This document shows positions 36,881 to 45,335 of a stretch of 64,000 nucleotides of DNA, in pieces. The position numbers and the translations under genes were made by a program. Origin of the DNA: Mycolicibacterium mucogenicum DSM 44124 (GTDB taxonomy: Bacteria; Actinomycetota; Actinomycetes; Mycobacteriales; Mycobacteriaceae); NCBI RefSeq assembly GCF_005670685.2, contig NZ_CP062008.1, positions 2,852,001 to 2,916,000 on the forward strand, in the 5' to 3' direction. A model generated the notes under the pieces. It worked only from the letters and a program-made list of their open reading frames with translations, was not told the origin of the DNA and ran no database searches. Each line of letters begins with the position of its first letter. Within the stretch, counting starts at the first letter, position 1.

Positions 36881-39211
36881 CTACGTGTACGCGACGTGGA
36901 CCTGGTGGATGTGCCCTTCGAAGGGGAAGGGCGCGCGTTCCCGGTAATCCATCGACACCGGCGACCCGAGGCAGGTGCCGATATCGAGGCAGTCGTTCGC
37001 GGTGAACAGCAGTGGCGCACTGATCGGAACCGTGCCGGATGCCACCTCTGAGCCGTCAACGGCGACGGTGATGTCCAGCGGGCCGCCGGGACGTAGTTCC
37101 GCGTACTGGGTCGTCACCGTGATGGTGTGCCGGCCGGGCGCGATCGCGGCCTCGGACTGAATCTTGGTGCGCTGCAGGATGAACAGGTTGTACTCGTAGC
37201 GGACGTGCCCGTTCTCGAGGTAGCAGGTCAGGCCGCCGGCGCCACTGCCAAGGGCGTACAGCACGCCGGACGCGTTCTCCGGGACGTCGGCGTCGATGGT
37301 CACCACGTTGTTCTTGTTACCGAGTGCTGGGGCGCAGAACTCGGGCATACGGATCATGTCGCCGGAGAACTGCCACTCCCGGAACGGCGGCGCGATGCGC
37401 AATTCCGGGTGGTAGACGGGAACCCACAGGCCGCCACCGATCGGCAGCACGGCGTTCCGGGCCGCTTCGATGGCGAACATCTCCCGCATCTGCGCGAGCT
37501 TGTCCGGCAGCTGTTCGGCGAGATCCTTGGCCTGCGACCAGTCTTCGTCCAGGTTGTACAGCTCCCAGATATCGAGATCGGGTGTCCAGGTCGCGATGCC
37601 CGGGGGTTGTCCCGGGACCCACGGCAACCGCGGCCCACGCGCCGACGCGATCCAGCCGTCGTGATAGATCGCCCGGCTGCCCATGATCTCGAAGTATTGA
37701 GTCTTCTTGCCGCCCGGGCCGTTCCGGTCTACCAGGGTGCGGGCGAAGCTGGCGCCGGCCAGCGGCATCTGCGGTTCGCCATAGACGGTGCGCGGCGGTT
37801 CGATGCCGACCACCTCATAGATCGTCGGCACGATGTCGTTGCAGTGCAGGAAGTTGTCGCGCGGCACGGCGTCGGCGGCGATCTTCGCGGGCCAGCGCAC
37901 CGCCAGCGGATTGCGCGTCCCGCCCAGATGCGACGCCAACAGCTTCATACCCTTGTACGGCGTGCTGCCGGCCCAGGCCCATCCTGCGTGGTACTGGTTG
38001 TCGACCAGGGGAGAGCCGAGGACGTCGAGTCCGCCGAGCTCATCGAGTGCGTCGATGTGCTGACGGACGGTCGTCGGAATGCCATTCTGCGCCAACAGCT
38101 CCGAGATGGTGCCGTTCTGGCCTTCACCCGAGGAGCCGTTGTCGCCCCAGATGTACAAGAACAGTGTGTTGTCGGCGTAGCCGAGGGCATCGAGTTCGTC
38201 GGCGATCCGGCCGACCTGCACGTCGACATGCTCGGCGTAGCCGGCGGCGACCTCCATCAGACGACGCTGGAACGGCTTCTCGTCCTCGGGAATGTCCTCC
38301 CACGCCGGCAGGGTCTCATCGCGTTCCGTGAGTTCGCAGTCCTGCGGGATCCAGCCCTTTTCCTTTGCACGCTCGAACACCCGCTGGCGGTAGGCATCCC
38401 AACCGTCGTCGAACTTGCCGGCGTATTTGTCCGCCCATTCCTTCATGATGTGGTGCGGGCCGTGCAGGCAGCCGCTCGCCCAGTACATGAAGAACGGCTT
38501 GTCGGCGTTGAAGGCCTTGTGCCGGCGCAGCCACGAGATCGCGTCGTCCGCCAGATCTTCGGACAGGTGATAGCCCTCTTCGGGAGTCTTCGTCGGGGCC
38601 ACCACCGTGGTGTTGCGGACCAGATTCGGCTCGTACTGAGATGCCTCACCGGCGAGAAAGCCGTAGAAGTACTCGAAACCCAAACCCGTGGGCCAGTTTT
38701 CGAACGGGCCGGCCGCCGTGGTTTCCTCTGCCGGGGTGTTGTGCCACTTGCCGAAGGCCGACGTGGCATAACCGTATTGTTTGAGGACTTCGGCGACCGT
38801 GGCACTGGACCGCGGAATCTTCCCCGCATACCCGTCCCAGTCGTTGGCGAGTTCGGCGATCTGCCCGTTACCGATCTCGTGATGGTTGCGACCGGTCAGC
38901 AGCGAGGCGCGCGTCGGCGAACACATCGCGGTGGTGTGGAACCTGTTGTACGCGACACCCTCCGCGCACACCCGGTCGAGCGTCGCGGTGGTCACCTCAC
39001 CGCCCAGGGTGGACGGCAGCCCAGGACCGGCGTCGTCGATCAGGACGATGACGATGTTGGGGGTGTCGTCGTGCAGTCGCTTGGGGACCGTGCGCGGCTG
39101 GTACGTCGATTCCTGCAGCGTCCGGCCGGCGATGCTGGCGGATGGAACCGGCGGGAATGGCAACACGCCACCGTTCGGCAGTACCGGCGCCACGACACTC
39201 GCGTCAGACAA
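36881..39211 (-). CDS. Arylsulfatase (type I, formylglycine-dependent; AtsA-like)
   Basis: Type I sulfatase of 776 residues, close to the roughly 790 of mycobacterial AtsA-type proteins. The formylglycine signature CSPTR puts Cys97 as the residue matured by formylglycine-generating enzyme. Metal-binding Asp59/Asp60 (VLIDDAG) and the later DNGSSGEGQNG motif near 355-365 are present. The C-terminal domain (about 600-776) is beta-rich. It would remove sulfate from aryl or lipid sulfate esters. No signal peptide is evident. No FGE gene is in the window. It lies last in a minus-strand group with a DUF protein and MDR reductase. Confidence 0.9.
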   Translation of the reverse strand: MSDASVVAPVLPNGGVLPFPPVPSASIAGRTLQESTYQPRTVPKRLHDDTPNIVIVLIDDAGPGLPSTLGGEVTTATLDRVCAEGVAYNRFHTTAMCSPTRASLLTGRNHHEIGNGQIAELANDWDGYAGKIPRSSATVAEVLKQYGYATSAFGKWHNTPAEETTAAGPFENWPTGLGFEYFYGFLAGEASQYEPNLVRNTTVVAPTKTPEEGYHLSEDLADDAISWLRRHKAFNADKPFFMYWASGCLHGPHHIMKEWADKYAGKFDDGWDAYRQRVFERAKEKGWIPQDCELTERDETLPAWEDIPEDEKPFQRRLMEVAAGYAEHVDVQVGRIADELDALGYADNTLFLYIWGDNGSSGEGQNGTISELLAQNGIPTTVRQHIDALDELGGLDVLGSPLVDNQYHAGWAWAGSTPYKGMKLLASHLGGTRNPLAVRWPAKIAADAVPRDNFLHCNDIVPTIYEVVGIEPPRTVYGEPQMPLAGASFARTLVDRNGPGGKKTQYFEIMGSRAIYHDGWIASARGPRLPWVPGQPPGIATWTPDLDIWELYNLDEDWSQAKDLAEQLPDKLAQMREMFAIEAARNAVLPIGGGLWVPVYHPELRIAPPFREWQFSGDMIRMPEFCAPALGNKNNVVTIDADVPENASGVLYALGSGAGGLTCYLENGHVRYEYNLFILQRTKIQSEAAIAPGRHTITVTTQYAELRPGGPLDITVAVDGSEVASGTVPISAPLLFTANDCLDIGTCLGSPVSMDYRERAPFPFEGHIHQVHVAYT

Positions 39212-39323
39212 CTCGACCCCTCATTTCCCCAGATGACCGCAAAGGATGTTCGGATAGCTGGCGTCTACTGTGCCGTACTCCACTGACGGTCGCGTAAGCG
39301 GGGGAGGTCTGTGCCGTGACGGG

Positions 39324-40442
39324 TCAGCCCTGGTAGCCGTCCAGGAATCCGGTGAGCCCTGACGGGGTGTGCGGACCGATGGCGATCTGTTCGACGACGC
39401 CGATCCCGGTGCGTTCGCCCATGGTCGCCTTCACGATGTTCTGCAGGTGCAGCGACGTGAAGTCCGTCGGATCGAAATCGTCCAAACGGATTGATTCCCG
39501 GCCGATTTCGTACTGGCCGTGATTCGAGCCGTGTCCCCAGTGCGGGTGCCAGTATCCGATGCCACGCATCCGGAACGTGTAGAGCTTCTCCAGTTCGATG
39601 TGGGTCTTGCCCTCGATGGGATCGGTGAACCACAGATGGGCCCGCCGGATTTCGCGCCGTCCCGGCTCCCAGTCGAGTTCGTAGCCGATGTCGTAGCACT
39701 CGCGTACCCCGACCCGGCTGCACGGTGACGCACCTTCCGGCAACGGGTCCAGGATCGCGGCGGTCTCCAGCCAGCGGCGCCCGTCCTCGTGCTCGTGGAA
39801 CGCGTAGTGGGTGAATCGGTCTCCGAAATGCAGTGGCGCCCAGAGCCAGAAGACCTGGAACGGCATGGGTTGGCGCAACACGGCGAGTTGTTCGCCGACC
39901 GGCCGGATACCCCAGGACCGATCCCGGGTCCCCGGCACGTCGCCCGACTTGACCGCGAGTTCTTCGCCGTCGACGGTGATCGTCCCCTCCCACGACCCCC
40001 ATTGCGTGAGCCTCGTGTGGTCGGTCAGCACGATGCCTTCCGCGGTGCGGCGCTGCTGACGCGGTTCCTCGACGGCCACGGTGGTGGCTCGGAACGTCAG
40101 GTCGCAGGAGATGTGCTGCTCGTTGGCTTCGACGACATAGCGGATGGTTCGTAGCGGTTCGATGACCTCGATGCGGAAGGGTCCAATGGTCGCCGACCGG
40201 TCCAGGGGCATCGCGCCCGATACGAAAATCGAATGCTCGACACCGTCTTTCACCACGCTGAAGGCCGCGTCGATGATGCCGCGAACGAGGTAGTGCCCCA
40301 TCGCCGCGCCGAAGTAGAAATCGCCGTCACGCTGGTGGCCGTTGAACCAGTAGCGGTCGTAGTGGTTGGGGTCGCCGCTGGCCGGTACGCCGACGGGGTC
40401 GGCCGAGGCGTGGATCGGGTAGTCGTCGAAGGGCGTCAGCAC
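39324..40442 (-). CDS. Conserved protein, CrtC/lipocalin-like, unknown function
   Basis: Protein of 372 residues with no signal peptide. Repeated beta-strand-like segments with many His, Trp and Tyr residues (HYDRYWFNGHQRDGDFYFGAAMGHYL near the N terminus; DRSWGIRPVG; FWLWAPLHFGDRFTHYAFHEHEDGR) resemble tocopherol cyclase/hydroxyneurosporene-synthase-like (CrtC) beta-barrel proteins, which suggests lipid or steroid binding. The reaction, if any, is unknown. It starts 7 bp after the MDR reductase stop and precedes the sulfatase by 112 bp on the same strand, probably one operon divergent from the TetR gene. Confidence 0.7.
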   Translation of the reverse strand: MLTPFDDYPIHASADPVGVPASGDPNHYDRYWFNGHQRDGDFYFGAAMGHYLVRGIIDAAFSVVKDGVEHSIFVSGAMPLDRSATIGPFRIEVIEPLRTIRYVVEANEQHISCDLTFRATTVAVEEPRQQRRTAEGIVLTDHTRLTQWGSWEGTITVDGEELAVKSGDVPGTRDRSWGIRPVGEQLAVLRQPMPFQVFWLWAPLHFGDRFTHYAFHEHEDGRRWLETAAILDPLPEGASPCSRVGVRECYDIGYELDWEPGRREIRRAHLWFTDPIEGKTHIELEKLYTFRMRGIGYWHPHWGHGSNHGQYEIGRESIRLDDFDPTDFTSLHLQNIVKATMGERTGIGVVEQIAIGPHTPSGLTGFLDGYQG

Positions 40443-40449
40443 GGGGCCG

Positions 40450-41463
40450 TCACCGCGCCGGTTCGTTGATCTTCACCAGCATCTTGCCGATGTTCGCTCC
40501 GGTGAACAGGCCGTTCAGCGCGTCGATGCTGGATTCCAGTCCCTCGTAAACGGTTTCGCGATGCACCAGCAGGCCCTGCTGTTCCCAGCCGCTCAGCGCG
40601 GCGAATGCCTCGTCGAACCGCGCCCATTCCTCGAGCGCGATGAAGCCCTGCATCGTCGAGGCCGTGGAGAGCAGGTTCACATAGTTGGACGGACCGGGGT
40701 GGTCGCCGTTGAGGTACGTGGTGATGATGCCGCACATGACCACGCGGGCCCGGTGGGCGAGGTTGCCGAGCGCGGCATTGAGGATGTCGCCACCGACGTT
40801 GTCGAAGTAGACGTTGATGCCGCCCGGACATGCCGCCTTCAACGCCGCCGGGAAGTCGTCGGCCTTGTAGTCGACGCAGGCGTCGAAGCCGAACTCCTCG
40901 ACCACCACGCGGCACTTCTCCGGACCGCCCGCGATCCCGACGACGCGCGCGCCCGCGATCTTGGCGATCTGCCCGGCCACCGATCCGGTGGCACCCGCCG
41001 CGGCCGAGACCACGACCGTCTCGCCGGGTTGTGGCTTTCCGACACCCGTCATGCCGAAGTAGGCGGTCGCTCCGGTGGGGCCGTAGATCGACATCACCGC
41101 GAGTGGGTCGGTGTAGCCGACCACTGGCGTGCTGAACAGGTCGTCGCGGATGATCGCGTAGTCCTGCAGGCCGGTCAGTGTGGTGACCAGATCGCCGACT
41201 TTGTAGGCGTCGCAACGCGATTCGACGACCTCGCCGATGCCGGCCACGCGCACCACCTCACCGAGCTCCAGCGCCGGGAGATAGCCGGGTTCGCCGTCCA
41301 GCCAGGTGCGGGCGGCGGCGTCGATGCCGACATAGGTCGTCCGCAGCAGTGCTTCGCCCTCGGCGGGGACCGGTGCGGGCACCGTCACCATCTCGGTGTC
41401 GTCGGGGGAGACCAGGCCGTTGGGGCGGCGCCGCAGCAGGATCTGACGGTTATCTCGGTTCAT
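40450..41463 (-). CDS. MDR NADP-dependent oxidoreductase (CurA/leukotriene-reductase type)
   Basis: Medium-chain reductase of 337 residues, zinc-free. The NADP-binding motif SAAAGATGSVAGQIAK (about 164-179), the preceding YGPTGATAYFGM and the C-terminal QGFIALEE match the CurA/prostaglandin-reductase group, which reduces alpha,beta-unsaturated ketones. Substrate unknown. It is the first gene of the minus-strand group leading to the sulfatase and is divergent from a TetR gene with a 102-bp AT-richer gap. Confidence 0.88.
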   Translation of the reverse strand: MNRDNRQILLRRRPNGLVSPDDTEMVTVPAPVPAEGEALLRTTYVGIDAAARTWLDGEPGYLPALELGEVVRVAGIGEVVESRCDAYKVGDLVTTLTGLQDYAIIRDDLFSTPVVGYTDPLAVMSIYGPTGATAYFGMTGVGKPQPGETVVVSAAAGATGSVAGQIAKIAGARVVGIAGGPEKCRVVVEEFGFDACVDYKADDFPAALKAACPGGINVYFDNVGGDILNAALGNLAHRARVVMCGIITTYLNGDHPGPSNYVNLLSTASTMQGFIALEEWARFDEAFAALSGWEQQGLLVHRETVYEGLESSIDALNGLFTGANIGKMLVKINEPAR

Positions 41464-41565
41464 CGTGTCGTTTCTGTGGGTACCGGTGAGTTTTCATATT
41501 GATTATTAAAAGTCCTCTCGGTTATCGTCAACCCCGAATGTGGAAGTGGTCGCCAGGAGAGTCCG

Positions 41566-42243
41566 ATGAGCGTCAACAACGCAGCGCCCCGGCGGGGAAG
41601 GCCGCCGCGCATCGACCAGAGTGCCATCGCCGCAGCGGTTTTGGAGATCGGCACCGAGAACGCCACCATGCGCCGGGTCGCCGAGCATCTCGGCATCAGC
41701 CTGCCGGGGCTCTACCACCACGTGAAAAACCAGCACGACCTGCTGCGCCTGGCCACCGTCAGTGCCCTGACGAACTCACCGCCGCCGCGGTACGCCGGCG
41801 AGCACTGGGCCACCTGGCTCCGTGACTACGCGTCCTACATCCGGACGGTGCTGGCCGCCGAACCCGCGTTGGTGGAGAAGTTCGTCAGTGGTGCGGTCGG
41901 CCACGACGTCGAGATGGAGTACACCGCGGAGGCGGTCGAAGCGCTTGCCGCGCAAGGCTTGTCGCCGAGCGACGCCCTTGCGGTGTGGGCGTCGGTGAGC
42001 ACCATGGCGGTCGGCAGCGTGACCGAAGCCCATCGCGAATACCTGTACTCCGAGAGTGGGCAGCCCTGGCTGGCGCGGATCCTCGCGCTCACCGCGAAGC
42101 GTTCACCGTCGGAGTTCCCGACGTTGCGAGCCATCGCGAAATCGGGTGACGACCCGTTCGGTGACGAGGCCTTCCAGCATCGAATCACGTTGCTAATGAC
42201 CGGTATTGCGACGCATTACGGGCTGCCGCCGGAACCGGCCTAG
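41566..42243 (+). CDS. TetR-family regulator
   Basis: TetR-type regulator of 225 residues. The helix-turn-helix is IAAAVLEIGTENATMRRVAEHLGISLPGLYHHVKNQHDLLRLA (about 21-63), preceded by the AT-hook-like PRRGRPPRI. C-terminal region helical, ligand unknown. Its ATG at 41566 has a CCAGGAG ribosome site. It is divergent from the MDR/DUF/sulfatase group, its probable target. A strong hairpin terminates the gene against the convergent GAPDH gene. Confidence 0.88.
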   Translation: MSVNNAAPRRGRPPRIDQSAIAAAVLEIGTENATMRRVAEHLGISLPGLYHHVKNQHDLLRLATVSALTNSPPPRYAGEHWATWLRDYASYIRTVLAAEPALVEKFVSGAVGHDVEMEYTAEAVEALAAQGLSPSDALAVWASVSTMAVGSVTEAHREYLYSESGQPWLARILALTAKRSPSEFPTLRAIAKSGDDPFGDEAFQHRITLLMTGIATHYGLPPEPA

Positions 42244-42264
42244 CGCCCGTCGAACAGGCCACAA

Positions 42265-42328
42265 CGCCGAAACGGCACTCCGGCAGAGCAAGTTTCGTGA
42301 ACTTGCCTGCGGGAGTGCCGTTTCGGCG
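42265..42328. terminator. Long bidirectional hairpin between convergent genes
   Basis: Perfect 17-bp arms CGCCGAAACGGCACTCC (42265-42281) and its complement (42312-42328), with an inner hairpin GCAAGTT/AACTTGC in the loop. Located between the TetR stop (42243) and the GAPDH stop (42338). The stem fits a terminator used from both sides. Confidence 0.7.
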
Positions 42329-42337
42329 GAAGGCGGA

Positions 42338-43837
42338 TCAGCTGCGCGGGTACGTCGGGTATTCGATGCCCGACAGGAACTGCACGACGCGGACGACCTG
42401 GCACGAGTATCCGAACTCGTTGTCGTACCAGCAGTACAGGATCGCCTGGTCGCCATCGACGATGGCGGCGTTCGCGTCGATGATCGACGCCGCACGCGAA
42501 CCGATGAAGTCGCTCGAAACGGCGTCGGTCGCCGCGGTGTAGTCGAGGTTGCGGCTCAGCGGGCCCGACAGCGACGTCTCGCGCAGGTGCGTGAGCACCT
42601 CGTCCTTCGTCGTCTCCTTCTTGAGCTGCAGGCTCAGGATGGCGATCGAGACGTCGGGCGTGGGAACGCGGATCGAGTTTCCCGTGATCTTGGCCTTGAG
42701 CTCCGGCAGGGCCTTGGCGACGGCCGACGCGGCACCGGTCTCGGTGATGGTCAGGTTCAGCGGCGCGGAACGGCCACGACGGTCGGCCTTGTGGTAGTTG
42801 TCCAGCAGGTTCTGGTCGTTGGTGAACGAGTGCACCGTCTCGACATGGCCTCGGATGATGCCGAACTTCTCGTCCATCGCCTTGAGCGGCGGCACGATCG
42901 CGTTGGTGGTGCACGACGCACACGAGAAGATCTGCTGGCTGACGTCCTGGCCGAGGTGGTTGACGCCGTGCACGATGTTCGGCACATCGCCCTTGCCCGG
43001 TGCGGTCAGCACAACCTTGGAGATGCCCGGACGCAGGTGCTGCTCGAGGCCCGCGCGATCGCGCCACTTGCCGGTGTTGTCGATGAGGATGGCGTCGTTG
43101 ATGCCGTACTCGGTGTAGTCGACCTCAGAGGGGTCGTTGGCGTAGATGAACTTGACGACGTTGCCGTTGGCGATGAGGAGGTTGTTCTCCTTGTCGACCT
43201 TGATGGTGCCGTTGAAGTGGCCGTGCACCGAGTCGCGACGCAGCAGCGAAGCGCGCTTCTTCAGGTCGTCGGCGCCACCGCTGCGGACCACGACGGCGCG
43301 CAGATTCAGACCGTTGCCGCCGCCGGCCTTCTCGACCAGCAGTCGGGCCACGAGGCGACCGATCCGGCCGAAGCCGTAGAGCACCACGTCACGCGGGCCT
43401 TGCGGCTCGGCCTTGTTGTCACCGGTGACGTCGGACAGCGCGTCGGCGACGAAGTCGGCGACCGAGAGGCCACGCTCGTCGGCGCGGTAGGCGTGCACCA
43501 GCAGGCCGAGGTCGATCTTGGCCGGACCCAGGTCCAGGTTCGCCAGCGCCTCCAGGAACGGGAAGGTCTCGACCACCGACAGCTCTTCGCCGGCGATCTG
43601 CCGAGCGAAACGGTGGGTGCGCAGGATGCTGATCACCGACTTGTTCACCAGCGACCGGCTGTGCAGCAGGACGGTGACGCCGCGCGTGCGGTGCAAGGTG
43701 CCGACGATCGGAATCATCGCCTCCGCCAGGGCTTCCTGGGTGTTCCAATTGGCAAGTTCTGGTGTATTCAACTCATCTGTCCTACGGGTCGCTTGGCCGA
43801 TCGCGCTGAGCAGCGCATTCATGTTAGCGATCGGCAT
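42338..43837 (-). CDS. Glyceraldehyde-3-phosphate dehydrogenase with N-terminal extension
   Basis: GAPDH family protein of 499 residues, about 150 longer than classical GAPDH. The Rossmann start VVLYGFGRIGRL is at 151-162 and the catalytic motif SCASCTTN places Cys309 as the nucleophile, with an unusual second cysteine at 306. The extra N-terminal region (1-148; LANWNTQEALAEAMIPIVGTLHRTRGVTVLLHSRSLVNKSVISI) occurs in a second, long-form GAPDH found in corynebacteria (GapB) and relatives. It likely interconverts glyceraldehyde 3-phosphate and 1,3-bisphosphoglycerate, possibly in gluconeogenesis. An alternative start lies at 43822. Confidence 0.87.
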   Translation of the reverse strand: MPIANMNALLSAIGQATRRTDELNTPELANWNTQEALAEAMIPIVGTLHRTRGVTVLLHSRSLVNKSVISILRTHRFARQIAGEELSVVETFPFLEALANLDLGPAKIDLGLLVHAYRADERGLSVADFVADALSDVTGDNKAEPQGPRDVVLYGFGRIGRLVARLLVEKAGGGNGLNLRAVVVRSGGADDLKKRASLLRRDSVHGHFNGTIKVDKENNLLIANGNVVKFIYANDPSEVDYTEYGINDAILIDNTGKWRDRAGLEQHLRPGISKVVLTAPGKGDVPNIVHGVNHLGQDVSQQIFSCASCTTNAIVPPLKAMDEKFGIIRGHVETVHSFTNDQNLLDNYHKADRRGRSAPLNLTITETGAASAVAKALPELKAKITGNSIRVPTPDVSIAILSLQLKKETTKDEVLTHLRETSLSGPLSRNLDYTAATDAVSSDFIGSRAASIIDANAAIVDGDQAILYCWYDNEFGYSCQVVRVVQFLSGIEYPTYPRS

Positions 43838-43928
43838 TTCCGGTTCTGCAGGTCGTCCCGCTGGCAGGGCGCGTAGGGGTTGACAGGCCCGTCGGCACGT
43901 GCGCCGAACAGGCGCTCACCCAGGTGTT

Positions 43929-45134
43929 TCAGCGCGCGGCGGGCTGGATCCGCCGCAACACCGGCACCAAACCGGCGAGCGCCGCGATGTTCGCCACCAC
44001 GATCAGCGCCATCGTGTAGCCGGGGGAGATGTCGTAGACGGCACCGAGCAGGCCACCGGCGATCAGCAATGCGACGCCCCGAAGCAGCGCCAGCCAGCCG
44101 AACGCGATGGCCCTGATGTTTGCCGGCACGAGCTCGGTCACCACCGATTTCACCGTGGAGTCGAGCACGCCGTTGACGACGCCCCAGACCGCGACGCCGA
44201 TCCAGACGAGAGTGCGGTCGCCGGTGAACGCGATGGCCGAGCACGCGGCGGCGAGCGGCACCGCTAGCAGCACGATCGGTCCGCGCTTGTCGTACACGCG
44301 GCCCATCACCAGACCCGCCGCGCCGTCGACGGCCATCGCGATCGCGAACAGGACCGGCACCTGGGCATCGGTGAGCAGTCCGGTGCGTTGGGCGTGGAAC
44401 GCGAGCAACGGGAACGAGGCGACGCCGCACGACAGCAGACCGATGGTGACGACGTACTGCCAGAACTGCACTGGCAGGCGTGGCTTGGGGGCGGCGGGCC
44501 GGGGTTCGTCTGTCGGGGTCGCGGGCGCGGCATGCACCTGCTCGTAGTCACGTGGGTCCGGAACCCGGAACCGGAGCCAGCCGAGGAGGACCAGTACCAG
44601 CACGCCAGGGACGATCAGCACGCCGAACGCCAGTCGGTAGTCGCCGGCGTGGGCGCTCAACACGGCCGCCAGCAGCAGCGGCCCGGCGATGGCGCCGGTC
44701 TGGTCGAGGGCCTGGTGCACGCCGAACGCGCTGCCGCGACCCGTGCTCGTCGACGCATGCGACAGCAGCGTGTCCTTCGCCGGAGAGCGCACCGCCTTGC
44801 CGAGACGCTCGGTGCCGTACAACAGCAGCGCCGGAACGAGAGAGCCGGTGACGCCGATCAACGGCACGCTCAGCACGGTCAGCGCGTAGCCGGTGATCGT
44901 CCACGTCCAGTAGTGCTGGGTGCGCGACACGGCATAGCCGGCGACGACGCGCAGTCCGTATCCGATGAATTCGCCTGCGCCGGCGACCAATCCGACGACA
45001 GCGGCGGACGCGCCAAGCGTCGCCAGATAGGGGCCGATGATGCTGCGGGCGCCTTCGTACACCATGTCGGCGAACAGGCTGACCACGCCGAAGACGAGGA
45101 CGAAGTGCCAGGGCTTGAGTGGTCGGCCGGTCAC
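43929..45134 (-). CDS. MFS transporter
   Basis: Major facilitator superfamily permease of 401 residues, about 12 membrane segments. The GTG start at 45134 precedes RPLKPWHFVLVFGVVSLFADMVYEGARSIIGPYLATLGASAAVVG, the usual first helix and loop of this subgroup. A cytoplasmic loop after TM6 (about 185-215) is Pro/Ala rich. The later loop GRVYDKRGP is the conserved MFS motif. Substrate unknown. It lies upstream of GAPDH on the same strand with 91 bases between, so they may share a transcript. Confidence 0.85.
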   Translation of the reverse strand: MTGRPLKPWHFVLVFGVVSLFADMVYEGARSIIGPYLATLGASAAVVGLVAGAGEFIGYGLRVVAGYAVSRTQHYWTWTITGYALTVLSVPLIGVTGSLVPALLLYGTERLGKAVRSPAKDTLLSHASTSTGRGSAFGVHQALDQTGAIAGPLLLAAVLSAHAGDYRLAFGVLIVPGVLVLVLLGWLRFRVPDPRDYEQVHAAPATPTDEPRPAAPKPRLPVQFWQYVVTIGLLSCGVASFPLLAFHAQRTGLLTDAQVPVLFAIAMAVDGAAGLVMGRVYDKRGPIVLLAVPLAAACSAIAFTGDRTLVWIGVAVWGVVNGVLDSTVKSVVTELVPANIRAIAFGWLALLRGVALLIAGGLLGAVYDISPGYTMALIVVANIAALAGLVPVLRRIQPAAR

Positions 45135-45196
45135 GCACCGATTGTGCACGGGACCCGGCGGCGATACCTGGCACGTGTCGGACCCGTCTGGCATAA

Positions 45197-45212
45197 TCGA
45201 ATGTATGTTCGA
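45197..45212. promoter_or_regulatory. LexA (SOS) box overlapping the 13E12 gene start
   Basis: TCGAATGTATGTTCGA matches the mycobacterial SOS box TCGAAC-N4-GTTCGA at 11 of 12 positions. It overlaps the ATG at 45205. Several 13E12-repeat genes in M. tuberculosis are known to be preceded by LexA boxes, so the native gene was probably DNA-damage inducible. The IS now separates the box from most of the coding region. Confidence 0.8.
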
Positions 45213-45238
45213 ACACGTGGGCGTCGATGGCACGGGAG
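45205..45238 (+). pseudogene. Detached 5' end of the 13E12 (DUF222/HNH) gene
   Basis: ATG TTC GAA CAC GTG GGC GTC GAT GGC ACG GGA encodes the native start MFEHVGVDGTG. It then enters the IS out of the transposase frame. Rejoining 45238 to 46679 through the shared 14-bp duplication restores a continuous frame into the HNH gene, giving about 618 residues. Confidence 0.85.
45225..45238. repeat. 14-bp target-site duplication, left copy
   Basis: CGATGGCACGGGAG immediately before the IS, repeated exactly at 46665-46678. Long for an IS, yet within the range reported for IS481-family elements. Confidence 0.9.
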
Positions 45239-45292
45239 TGTTATGTCTCAGGACATCGGTGACAGTTCTGCATCAGGACATCGGTGACAGTT
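45239..45292 (+). repeat. Left inverted repeat (54 bp) with two internal repeats
   Basis: Contains CATCGGTGACAGTT twice, 24 bases apart. Pairs with 46611-46664 with four mismatches. Repeats are probably transposase binding sites. Confidence 0.88.
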
Positions 45293-45335
45293 CCGGTGGT
45301 CTTGGTGGTGACACTTCTGCCACCAGGCTCGGGCG

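Noticed and set aside
41464..41565. TetR operator in the MDR/TetR divergent gap
   Set aside because: The gap is AT-rich (TTTTCATATTGATTATTAAAAG), but no convincing inverted repeat could be found by eye.
45239..45335. CRISPR-like repeats at the IS end
   Set aside because: The repeated CATCGGTGACAGTT units number two to three and mirror the other end, so they are transposase-site repeats rather than a CRISPR array.
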